Source of the DNA: CAVXZE01 sp963766175
GTDB lineage: Bacteria; Myxococcota_A; UBA9160; UBA6930
DNA length: 64,000 nucleotides
Assembly: GCA_963766175.1 (NCBI GenBank)
Contig: CAVXZE010000007.1
Location: 301,367 to 365,366, forward strand
Direction of reading: 5' to 3'
Shown here piece by piece: positions 53,419-61,335 of the stretch. The notes beneath the pieces were generated by a model that was not told where the DNA came from, did no database searches, and saw nothing but the letters and a program-made list of their open reading frames with translations. The translations under genes were made by a program, and so were the position numbers. Position 1 is the stretch's first letter. The number at the start of each line of letters is the position of its first letter.

Positions 53419-54399
53419 GTGAGGTGGATCCTCTCGTGCTGCCTCTTCGCTCTCGCCTTCTCTCCGCTGAGCGCCGAGGCACACCGGCTGGCTCCTTCCC
53501 TCCTCGAGGTTCGCGAGCTCGCTCCGAGCCGGGTTTCGGTCCTCTGGAAGACCCCCCTCCTCCGTGCCTCCGGCAGCGCCCTGCGCCCGGTTCTTCCCTC
53601 TCACTGCAAGCCCCTCGGCAACGCTCGAACCTCGGAGACCGACATCGCATTGATCCAGCGCTGGGAGCTCCGTTGCCAGGAGGGCGGCCTGATCGGCTCG
53701 GAGCTGGCCGTGGAAGGACTCGCTGGGAGTGGCACCGATGTCCTGATCCAGGTGAGCCTCCTCGATGGGCGGCAGATCCGGGCCGTCGCCTCCACGCGAA
53801 CGTCCCGGTTCACCGTGCCGCCGCGAGAGCAATCGCTTCGCGTCGTCAAGGACTACACACTCCTCGGCGTCGAGCATCTCGCCTCGGGTCTCGAACACCT
53901 CCTCTTCGTGACCGGCCTGCTGCTGCTCGTCTCTGGCGGACGTCGCATATTGCTGGCCGTCACGGCCTTCACCGTGGGGCACAGCCTGACCCTCGCTCTC
54001 GCGGTTCTGGAGATCGCCAGCCTGCCCGCCACCCTGATCGAACTCGGGGTTGCCGCCAGCCTCGTCGCGCTCGGTGTGGAGCTCGCGACGAAAGGGGCGG
54101 GGCGGGGCCCGCACCCGTGGCTGCTGGCGCTTCTCTTCGGCCTTCTCCACGGGTTCGGCTTCGCGGGAGCGCTTCGCGCGGCGGGACTTCCCGCCGACGC
54201 GATCCCCCTCACCCTCTTCTCCTTCAATCTCGGAATCGAGATCGGTCAGCTCGCCTTCGTCGCCCTGGCGCTCAATACCGTCGCCCTCGCCCGCCCCTTC
54301 CTGGATCGCCTTCCCACCGCCATCAGCCGCGTTCCGACCTACGCAATCGGATCCCTGGGTGTCTTCTGGTGCCTCGACCGGGCAGCACAGCTCTTCTAG
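53419..54399 (+). CDS. HupE/UreJ-family membrane protein
   Basis: 326 residues. Signal peptide and extracytoplasmic beta domain of about 170 residues, then five or six membrane helices with the HupE_UreJ motifs GVEHLASGLEHLLFV, FTVGHSLTLALAVL, LLFGLLHGFGFAGAL and FSFNLGIEIGQLAFV. The His residues suggest metal (nickel or cobalt type) permease function. No hydrogenase or urease gene is in the window. The start is GTG 53419 with GGGAG upstream. Frames upstream are DUF3604 shadow. Confidence 0.85.
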   Translation: MRWILSCCLFALAFSPLSAEAHRLAPSLLEVRELAPSRVSVLWKTPLLRASGSALRPVLPSHCKPLGNARTSETDIALIQRWELRCQEGGLIGSELAVEGLAGSGTDVLIQVSLLDGRQIRAVASTRTSRFTVPPREQSLRVVKDYTLLGVEHLASGLEHLLFVTGLLLLVSGGRRILLAVTAFTVGHSLTLALAVLEIASLPATLIELGVAASLVALGVELATKGAGRGPHPWLLALLFGLLHGFGFAGALRAAGLPADAIPLTLFSFNLGIEIGQLAFVALALNTVALARPFLDRLPTAISRVPTYAIGSLGVFWCLDRAAQLF

Positions 54400-54401
54400 C
54401 C

Positions 54402-55481
54402 ATGCCTCGTCTCGCCTACCGCAACCGCCAAGCCGATCCCGCCGCCTGGGCCCGGGAGCTCGGCATCTCCACGGAGGCCGTCGAGCTCTACCTGGCGAGC
54501 GACGTCATCGATCTCCACATCGACAGCTTCATATGGAGCCGGATCTTCGGCTACGACCTCCGGCGCCGGCACGGCCACGGTCTCCTCGGGGCGCGCATCT
54601 ACAGTCAGGTGGATCTGCCCCGCGTGCGCGAGGCCCGGCTGACTGGGGCAACCTGGGTGATTACCACCAATCCCCTGCGCCGGGCGTCGGATCGCCCGGA
54701 GATCCTCGGCGCCAATCTGGGAAGACTGCGCGCGACCCTGGAGAGCGTTGCAGAGGACGTCCAGATCGTCCGAAGCGCGGCCGAGTATCGTCGAGCGCGC
54801 GAGCGGGAACGGCACGCCGCCTTCATCGGAATTCAGGGAGGCAACGCCCTGGACCGGGATCTCGATGCCCTCGACCTGATCCCCGACGACCTGGTTTTGC
54901 GTATCACGCTGGTCCATCTCTCCAGCTCCCGGCTGGGCGTGACCAGCGCGCCCGGTGTCTCGCGTCGGGACGAGGGACTCTCGCCGTTCGGGCGGGATTT
55001 CGTGTGCCGCTTGAACGAGAAGCGGATCTTCGCGGACCTCGCTCACATCAACCGTCGTGGCTTCTTCGACGCCGTGGAGGTCCACGATCCCTCCCAGCCA
55101 CTCATCGTGACCCATACCGGAGTGAGCGGCGTTCACCCGCACTGGAGAAACCTGGACGACGAGCAGCTCCGCGCCATCGCGGCGACCGGCGGCACCATCG
55201 GCGTGATGTACCACTCGAGCTTCCTCGGCGATCGGTACCTGGGTGGCAGCTCGGAGGCGATCCTCCGGCATCTCGGCCACATCGTGGCTACCGTCGGAGA
55301 AGACCATGCCTCTCTCGGTAGCGACTGGGATGGCGCCATCAACCCGCCCCGGAACCTGCGGACACCCCTGGAGCTCCCGCGACTCGTCGACGGAATGCTG
55401 AGGCGCGGCTGGAAGGCGAAGCGCATCGGCAAGATCCTGGGCGGGAACTTCCTCCGCTGCGTCGCCAACCTGCGCGGATGA
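54402..55481 (+). CDS. M19-family (renal-type) dipeptidase
   Basis: 359 residues, zinc dipeptidase fold. Metal-site motifs: DLHIDSF (HxD), a bridging Glu region, FADLAHINRRGFF, LIVTHTGVSGVH and LGSDWDGAINPP, ending GKILGGNFLRCVANL. No signal peptide, so cytoplasmic. Begins two bases after the hupE-like gene and is likely cotranscribed. Substrate may be dipeptides or another amide. Confidence 0.9.
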   Translation: MPRLAYRNRQADPAAWARELGISTEAVELYLASDVIDLHIDSFIWSRIFGYDLRRRHGHGLLGARIYSQVDLPRVREARLTGATWVITTNPLRRASDRPEILGANLGRLRATLESVAEDVQIVRSAAEYRRARERERHAAFIGIQGGNALDRDLDALDLIPDDLVLRITLVHLSSSRLGVTSAPGVSRRDEGLSPFGRDFVCRLNEKRIFADLAHINRRGFFDAVEVHDPSQPLIVTHTGVSGVHPHWRNLDDEQLRAIAATGGTIGVMYHSSFLGDRYLGGSSEAILRHLGHIVATVGEDHASLGSDWDGAINPPRNLRTPLELPRLVDGMLRRGWKAKRIGKILGGNFLRCVANLRG

Positions 55482-55539
55482 CCGCAGGAGTAGCTCCCGT
55501 TCAGGCATACACCCTCTCAGACCGAAGCGAGGTGCCAGC

Positions 55540-55779
55540 ATGATCCGACTCTCTATCGACTTCGAGCATTCCTCCCGCACCTGGTGGGATCAGGGCGGGC
55601 AGGAGCTCTGGGAGGGGATCAGCGCCGGATTCGAGGAGAACGCGGTGGTCCTGGACGAGGACCTGGCGGAGTCCTGGCTCGCTGAGGCGAGGAAGATACC
55701 CGGCTGGGACGACGGCCCGGAGCACGCCCCTCACCCCGTCACCGCCCAGCCCATCGAAGCCGACGACGAGTTCTTCTAG
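55540..55779 (+). CDS. Small acidic protein of unknown function
   Basis: 79 residues, MIRLSIDFEHSSRTWWDQGG onward, with many Asp/Glu and four Trp, ending EADDEFF. Coding is supported by position between two rightward genes and by GC third-position bias. GAGG lies seven bases before the ATG. No family recognised. Confidence 0.6.
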   Translation: MIRLSIDFEHSSRTWWDQGGQELWEGISAGFEENAVVLDEDLAESWLAEARKIPGWDDGPEHAPHPVTAQPIEADDEFF

Positions 55780-55814
55780 GATTCCCCTACATCATTTGCG
55801 TGGGGGAGAGCCCA

Positions 55815-56600
55815 GTGCCCGATGAACCGCTGATCGCCGTCTTCGTCGACTTCGAGAACCTCGCCATCGGCGCCCAGCAGTCCAAGCACGGCGCCTTTCG
55901 GGTCGAACTGGTCCTGAAGCGCCTGCTGGAGAAGGGTCGCATCGTTTTCAAGCGAGCCTACTGTGACTGGGTCAATTACCGAAAGGAGGAGCGCGAGTTC
56001 CACAAGCACGGCATCGAGATGGTCTCGATTCCGCAGACCAAGATGAGCGGCAAGAACAGCGCCGACATCCACATGGTCGTGGACGCCCTCGATCTCTGCT
56101 ACGCGAAGCACCACATCGACATCTTTGCCCTGCTCACGGGTGACAGCGACTTCTCACCCCTGGTCGCGAAGCTGAAGGAGAACGACAAGAGGGTGATCAG
56201 CTGTGGCGTCAAGAGCTCCACTTCGGATCTGTTGGTCGCCGCCTCGGACGAGTTCATCTACTACGACGACCTGGTCCGGGCAGCTGGGAAGTCCAAGCCG
56301 AGGGCGAGGCCGCCCTCTGGCAGGAAGACGGCGGACGCTGCGGACGACAAGAAGAGCGAGGGCGTCGACCAGGTCATGGAGATCATCCGCTCGCTGGACC
56401 GGGACTACGACCAGATCTGGGGCTCCATGGTGAAGCAGACGATTCGACGGGTATACCCAGGCTTCAACGAGGAGTACTACGGCTACTCCTCCTTCGCTGC
56501 GATGCTCGAGGAGCTGGCCGATCAGGAGCTCGTCGATCTCGACTTCGATTCCAAGCGAGGCAACTACCTGGTCACCATCCGCGGCGAGAAGCGGCGCTGA
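55815..56600 (+). CDS. NYN (PIN-like) ribonuclease with C-terminal OST-HTH/LOTUS-like domain
   Basis: 261 residues. NYN domain: IAVFVDFENLAIG, then KNSADIHMVVDALDLCY, FALLTGDSDFSPLVAKLKEN and VISCGVKSSTSDLL, with the acidic residues of PIN-type nucleases. A charged linker follows, then a C-terminal winged domain (DQIWGSMVKQTIRRVYPGFN) typical of LOTUS/OST-HTH RNA-binding modules. Likely acts on RNA. GTG 55815 is preferred, with GGGGGAG six bases upstream; GTG 55800 would put that site inside the gene. Confidence 0.88.
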   Translation: MPDEPLIAVFVDFENLAIGAQQSKHGAFRVELVLKRLLEKGRIVFKRAYCDWVNYRKEEREFHKHGIEMVSIPQTKMSGKNSADIHMVVDALDLCYAKHHIDIFALLTGDSDFSPLVAKLKENDKRVISCGVKSSTSDLLVAASDEFIYYDDLVRAAGKSKPRARPPSGRKTADAADDKKSEGVDQVMEIIRSLDRDYDQIWGSMVKQTIRRVYPGFNEEYYGYSSFAAMLEELADQELVDLDFDSKRGNYLVTIRGEKRR

Positions 56601-56771
56601 CCGAGACGCACACGCCGTTCCGGGCTTGGCTGATCTAGACGGACGCTGAGACCCAGCCCACCTCTGATTCGAGCCGCCCGAGCCCTGGCTTCGAGCGGCC
56701 AGACGCCTGGTCGAGCGGGCCCCAGGGCCACCTCCGCCCCACCTCGCAACTCGCGCCGTAAGGGCGCTCGA

Positions 56772-56915
56772 GGAAAAGTTTTTCCGTTTCTGAGGAAGAA
56801 AATTTCCTCCGGCTGGCTCCCAATGCTCGGAAGGGAGAACGGCGCACTCATAAGACATTGATTTCATGCGCTTTTCTTAAGTCGAGTCGGACGTGGATCC
56901 GGGAACGAAAGTTGC
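56772..56915 (+). promoter_or_regulatory. Dyad, box and sigma-54 promoter of chromosomal PEP-CTERM gene 57065-57841
   Basis: GGAAAAGTTTTTCC at 56772-56785, ATTGATTTCATGCGCTTTT from 56857 and a GG-N10-GC promoter with GG 56902-56903 and GC 56914-56915 (TTGCA at -12). Dyad to -24 distance is 130 bp. This is the same order of elements as in the tRNA-Ala island, here 25 kb outside it. Predicted transcript start is near 56927. The DNA from 56601 to 56771 shows no gene. Confidence 0.72.
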
Positions 56916-56945
56916 ATCACTTGTGCACAGGGAAGGGGGTGCCTC

Positions 56946-56996
56946 GTGCATCCATAGGGTTGGCCTCCTTCCGAGGTGGCCAACCCTCCCTTTTTT
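56946..56996 (+). terminator. Leader terminator with overlapping tripeptide ORF (attenuator-like)
   Basis: Between the predicted start (56927) and the gene (57065) lies a perfect ten-pair hairpin AGGGTTGGCC/GGCCAACCCT (56956-56965 with 56978-56987), then CCC and six T. A GTG-CAT-CCA-TAG mini-ORF (56946-56957) preceded by GGGAAGGGGG ends on the first bases of the stem. This layout would allow ribosome occupancy to control read-through. Confidence 0.6.
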
Positions 56997-57064
56997 CGGG
57001 CCCGCAGGGCTGTGGGGAGCTCGGAACGGCTGGGGAAGCGCAGAGTATCGGGAGGATCGCATCG

Positions 57065-57841
57065 ATGGGTGCCATGAGAAACTGGGGCCGGAGGTTGGTC
57101 TTGTGTGCCGCAGTGTTGCTGCTGGCCGCATCTGCCCAGGCGACGCCGTTGGGGCTGCTGCCGGGAGACATTGTCACGCAGATGGAGTGGGATGCGCTCC
57201 AGACCGTTAGCGGCGACGGCGGAGTCCACGATCCCGCCCTGGGAACCTTAGGTGGAGCCTACATGGACGGGCAGCTCACCTCTGTCTCGGTGAACCCGGG
57301 TCCGATCACCCGGCTCGTCTCCGATACCACCTTTCGACTGGACATGGACTTCGTCACCTTTACTCCGACCGATCTCGGGGGCGGACTGGTTTTCTTGGTC
57401 TCTCGGTACTCAGGAGCTGCTTTAGTGGATCCGGATCTCACGGTGACCGACCTCACGGGCACGATCCTGGAGCTCGATTTTGCCGAACCCTTCATCATCT
57501 CGGGCGTAATCGACACCAACGCCGCGCCGAACGAGATTGGCTCGCTGAATGCCCAGGTGCGCCTTTCGGTGGAAGGGGGAGATCCTCTGCTGATAGCTGC
57601 CTTGGGCGGTCTGGGAACCGGCGGGGGCGCACAGCTCCAGCTCACCGGCACCCTCTTCGGCTTCGACCCCTCCCTGAGCACGACGATGGCCGGCGACCAA
57701 AACCCGTTCAACGACTTCTTCACCTTTTCTGGCACCGGTCTGATCACCGTAGAAAACCCCGCTCCCTTCGTCCCTGAACCGTCAGCGGGTCTCCTGCTCG
57801 GCGCCGGGTTGCTGGGGCTGGCAACGAGACGGCGCCGCTGA
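57065..57841 (+). CDS. PEP-CTERM protein, chromosomal regulon member
   Basis: 258 residues from ATG 57065 (GGAGG nine bases upstream). Signal peptide LVLCAAVLLLAASAQA, mature start TPLGLLPGDIVTQMEWDALQ, with the same LPGD feature as island protein 3. Beta-rich body with VDTNAAPNE-like turns. C-terminal signal FVPEPSAGLLLGAGLLGLAT followed by RRRR. The frame is open back to 56858, but that ATG precedes the predicted transcript start. Confidence 0.9.
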   Translation: MGAMRNWGRRLVLCAAVLLLAASAQATPLGLLPGDIVTQMEWDALQTVSGDGGVHDPALGTLGGAYMDGQLTSVSVNPGPITRLVSDTTFRLDMDFVTFTPTDLGGGLVFLVSRYSGAALVDPDLTVTDLTGTILELDFAEPFIISGVIDTNAAPNEIGSLNAQVRLSVEGGDPLLIAALGGLGTGGGAQLQLTGTLFGFDPSLSTTMAGDQNPFNDFFTFSGTGLITVENPAPFVPEPSAGLLLGAGLLGLATRRRR

Positions 57842-57933
57842 TCGGGTAGCATCGCGTCGACGCCGAGGAGGCAAAGAGCGAGCGCGAGGAATACCAGACC
57901 AACGGAACTCAAAGCACCAAGGAGAGGCTACGA

Positions 57934-58749
57934 ATGGCGAGCTTGGCAGAAAGGACTGCCCGACGGGGATTGGGAGCGTTCGTCGCATTTCTGCTCGTCG
58001 TGGGCTGGTCCGGAAGCGCCACTGCGGCTCCTATCGAGATCGGTGGCGTCGACGTGCAGAGCCAGTACACCGGCTTTGTGCCCGTCCCGCCCGACACCGA
58101 CCCCCCCGCCGACGCGGGCGTGTTCACGTTCTACGACAGCATAAACGGGTCGAATCCGAATCCGGAACCGGGGACGGTGACGACCGAGAGCCAAACCCTG
58201 GGTCTGATCGGCGGCCGCGTCGAGCTCGAGATCATGCTCGACACCTCAAGCTTTGATCCGGCCACCGGCAGCCTGCTCGACGCGAGCTTCATCGGGACGG
58301 GGGCGACTCCGGAGATCGTGATCTGGGATTCGACGCAGACGACGGTTTTGCTTGCCTTCGACGTGAGCTTCGTCGATGTAGCCGTTTTCACGCCCGAAAT
58401 TCCCGGCTTGACCGACAGCATCATCACGCTGGGAGACAGCGTCCCGGACTCCTTAGGGGTATTGTCTAGCCTCTCGGTGGTGGGCGGAACCCTCGCCTCC
58501 GCGGTGGGAGGCGAGGGGACGCTCGCTGTCCTGCGGCTGACCATCTCGAAGCCAGACCCTCAGGTCACCGTTACCAACTTCGTGGGTTATCTCGACGATT
58601 CCTTCGCGGTTGGCATCCCCGGCGATCCGCCGACGCTGGGCGTGAACTGGGAGATTACGATCGTTCCGGAGCCTGGTACTTTTCTGCTGGTCTGTGGCTC
58701 CTTGGCCGCGTTTGCAGCTCTGTCGCGACGGAGGAGATCCCGCAACTGA
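57934..58749 (+). CDS. PEP-CTERM protein
   Basis: 271 residues. Signal peptide AFVAFLLVVGWSGSATAAP, beta-rich Asp/Gly/Thr body with a Pro-rich stretch (VPVPPDTDPPADAG), and C-terminal signal IVPEPGTFLLVCGSLAAFAA followed by LSRRRRSRN. AAGGAGAGG precedes ATG 57934. It lies 92 bases after the previous PEP-CTERM gene with no sigma-54 promoter between, so it is probably on the same transcript. Function unknown. Confidence 0.88.
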   Translation: MASLAERTARRGLGAFVAFLLVVGWSGSATAAPIEIGGVDVQSQYTGFVPVPPDTDPPADAGVFTFYDSINGSNPNPEPGTVTTESQTLGLIGGRVELEIMLDTSSFDPATGSLLDASFIGTGATPEIVIWDSTQTTVLLAFDVSFVDVAVFTPEIPGLTDSIITLGDSVPDSLGVLSSLSVVGGTLASAVGGEGTLAVLRLTISKPDPQVTVTNFVGYLDDSFAVGIPGDPPTLGVNWEITIVPEPGTFLLVCGSLAAFAALSRRRRSRN

Positions 58750-58779
58750 GAGACGGAGCGGAGGCGCCCTCCTCCGAAG

Positions 58780-60663
58780 ATGCGGAGCAAGACGTCTCTG
58801 CGTCGGTCTCAAGAAACGGGCTCGGGACGGGCTGGCATCGGAGTTGAGGCTGTGTCTGCTGAGCGGCGAAGTCCCACCAGAACCACAAGGAGACTGTGGT
58901 TCGGCCTGACGGTGGTCCTCTGCGCAACGGGCGCGATGGGCGCGGTGCTGCTCGGCGATCTCAACGGCGACGGCGCGATCGACTCGGACGACGAGACTCT
59001 GCTGAAGGGCTACTACGGCGCCGAGCAGGGCGATTCGAGCTTCGAGCCAGCCGCCGATCTGAACCACGACGGCCGCATCAACGTCCTCGATCTGGCCCTC
59101 TTCGGCGCCGGATTCGGCGCGACCGGCGGTGAGCAGGATGGTGACGCTCCGGGTCTGCTCATCACCCTGAACGACATCCCGGACGACATGAACGACCTGC
59201 TGGTCGCGCCGCCAGACCGCTTCCAGATCACCCTCCACTTCGACCGCGGTGACGGGAGCGCCATCGACACGACCTCCCTTTCGGTCAGCAGCAGCCAGGA
59301 CATTGGCGCGTACTCCGCGGGCAGCGAATTGGCCGCTCTGTTCAGCGTGACCCCGACGCGGGCACTCTGGGAGATCCCGGCGGGCGGTGACCTTGCGAGG
59401 ACGTCGCATTACCTGAGCGTATCCGTCGACGACGCAGCCGGGAATCGGGCCACCGAAGAGTACGGATTCGCCGTACGGAACTTCGCTTTTGGCCCGCCCC
59501 TCGAGAACCTACAGACCATCTTCCTCGACTTCGAGCAGGACCGGAGCCTCGGCCCCGAGATCGATATTCTGGAGGATCTGCGTGAGTTCGGCCTGAGTTC
59601 GGCCTACGAACCCGGACTCGAAGCACAGATGCTGGACTGGGTCATCGCGGAGATCACGGGCCGTGCGAACCAGTTCTATGGTCGGAACTTCGACGGAACC
59701 CCCGGCGACGACGCGGCCGACGTTCTCTTCGTCAGTTCGGCGCCGACTGGTCCCCACTCGCGGATCTGTGTCGGGGGTCAATCGGCGCTGGGCGCCGCCT
59801 ACGCGGGCGCTTCGATCATGGACCTGAACAACTCCGACGAGACTTCCGACGACTGTGCGAACCCGAACTACGGAGTGTTTCCGAACGCCCTCGACAACCT
59901 CTGGGGTGGCTCGACGGAGTACCAGGCAGTCTTCTATCCCCTCGACCCGGGTGGGGGCGGAATCCCCGTCGGCGAGAGTCCCTTGGACGCGATCGTTCTC
60001 GCACCGGATTTCGACCCCGAGAGCGCGTCGGCGGAGGAGACCCTGCGCTGGTACCAGATCACCGACGCAGTGGCCGCCTTCGCCCAAGCGGTGGGTTCCG
60101 TCACGGCCCACGAGACAGGCCACCTGCTCGGTCTCACGGCTCACGGGCCGACGCCCGGTGGGCTCTTCGGGGGTGAAGTCGGCGGCGAGACCGATCACAA
60201 CGTGACCCCGCAAGGAGGCACACCCGCTGAGAACTTCCTGATGAACAGGGGCGGAAGCTTCAGCTTCGAGGAGATCACGGGGCGAAACGGGGAAGCCCTG
60301 CCCAGCTTTCGCCCACTGAGCTGGGCATACCTCCGGGACCGAATCGTGGTGAACTCGCAGGTGACAGGGCTCTACCCGCCACCGAAGATCAGCTCTGCCG
60401 GCCCGAATCCGCTCGAGCTGGATCCCCCGGTTTCCGCACAGATCACCATCACCGGCGACGATTTCGTCGAGACTCCGTGGATCGATCTGGTCTCGGAGGG
60501 CTTGCCTACGCCGAGACGTCCGCAGAATGTGATCTTCATCGACCCCCAGACACTGCAGGCCACTGCGAACGCGTACGTGGTGCCGCCAGGGACCTACGAC
60601 GTTCGCGTGACGAATCCGGACGGTCAGGAAGTGAGCCTGGTAGACGGGCTGGAAGTCCAATGA
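58780..60663 (+). CDS. Exported metalloprotease-like protein with dockerin repeats and TIG domain
   Basis: 627 residues. Hydrophobic export segment near 40-55 (LWFGLTVVLCATGAMGA), preceded by an unusually long basic N-terminus, so the true start may be later. Residues about 57-110 are two dockerin-type EF-hand-like repeats: LGDLNGDGAIDSDDETLL and AADLNHDGRINVLDLALF. The catalytic HETGH is at 444-448. The next His (455) sits one residue further than in the metzincin HExxHxxGxxH pattern, so the third ligand is uncertain. The C-terminal 90 residues are an IPT/TIG-like fold (ITITGDDFVE to YDVRVTNPDG). The stop overlaps the cohesin-like gene as ATGA. Confidence 0.85.
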   Translation: MRSKTSLRRSQETGSGRAGIGVEAVSAERRSPTRTTRRLWFGLTVVLCATGAMGAVLLGDLNGDGAIDSDDETLLKGYYGAEQGDSSFEPAADLNHDGRINVLDLALFGAGFGATGGEQDGDAPGLLITLNDIPDDMNDLLVAPPDRFQITLHFDRGDGSAIDTTSLSVSSSQDIGAYSAGSELAALFSVTPTRALWEIPAGGDLARTSHYLSVSVDDAAGNRATEEYGFAVRNFAFGPPLENLQTIFLDFEQDRSLGPEIDILEDLREFGLSSAYEPGLEAQMLDWVIAEITGRANQFYGRNFDGTPGDDAADVLFVSSAPTGPHSRICVGGQSALGAAYAGASIMDLNNSDETSDDCANPNYGVFPNALDNLWGGSTEYQAVFYPLDPGGGGIPVGESPLDAIVLAPDFDPESASAEETLRWYQITDAVAAFAQAVGSVTAHETGHLLGLTAHGPTPGGLFGGEVGGETDHNVTPQGGTPAENFLMNRGGSFSFEEITGRNGEALPSFRPLSWAYLRDRIVVNSQVTGLYPPPKISSAGPNPLELDPPVSAQITITGDDFVETPWIDLVSEGLPTPRRPQNVIFIDPQTLQATANAYVVPPGTYDVRVTNPDGQEVSLVDGLEVQ

Positions 60664-61157
60664 GAAGAGATCCCCTTGCCACGATCCGGCTCGGCGTCCT
60701 CGCGCTCGCGGTGGGGGGCCTGCTCGGGCCGCAGTGCAACCTTGGAGGGACCGGGATCGCACCTTGGACCCAGGTGAGCAGCATAGGGACCTACTCGCCG
60801 TTCACGGTGGAGATCAACGTGCTCTCTCAGACGCCAATCCAGGCCTTCGAACTGGGGCTCCGGTGGGATCCGGAGATGCTCTCCGGCGTCGAAGCATTTC
60901 CGCACCCCGGTTTTGACGATGACGAAGCGTTCTTCTCGAGCCCGCGATTCGAGGCAGGGAAGCTCGACGGCGTCGTCGACCTGCGGCACGGGGGAGAAGG
61001 CGCGGTGGGCCTCTTCGGCCTCGCGATTGTCCACTTCGTCTCCCGGGGCAACGTGGGATCCACCAGCATCGAGTTGACAGGCGTCGGGCTGGCGGAGGGC
61101 AACGGCAGCAAGCCCCAGCTGATCGTTTCGCCGCTCACGATCACGATCGAGCCCTAA
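60660..61157 (+). CDS. Exported cohesin-like domain protein
   Basis: 165 residues. N-terminal hydrophobic segment (LGVLALAVGGLLGPQC) is a signal peptide or anchor. The Cys is not in a canonical lipobox. The rest resembles one cohesin domain: FTVEINVLSQTPIQAFELGL, RWDPEMLSG, a FEAGKLDGVVDLRHGGEG middle and GLFGLAIVHFVSRGNVGSTS before a last strand. Cohesins bind dockerins. This gene starts on the ATGA overlap with the dockerin-bearing protease, so the two products are translationally coupled and are candidate partners. Confidence 0.7.
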   Translation: MRRDPLATIRLGVLALAVGGLLGPQCNLGGTGIAPWTQVSSIGTYSPFTVEINVLSQTPIQAFELGLRWDPEMLSGVEAFPHPGFDDDEAFFSSPRFEAGKLDGVVDLRHGGEGAVGLFGLAIVHFVSRGNVGSTSIELTGVGLAEGNGSKPQLIVSPLTITIEP

Positions 61158-61335
61158 GCCGCCCCGGGGACCTCCGGAGAGTTAGCGCTCCACCGCGACG
61201 CCCCGAGGCCAACGGCTCCACCACCTAGCTAGACCGGCTGTTCGTTCAGGTCGCGTGCGGGTGAGCGGGGGATGTGCGAGCCTCGGGGCCCCTCGCTTTC
61301 CACGCCTGCGGGGCTCATCCCTCCGTGGAGAATGC

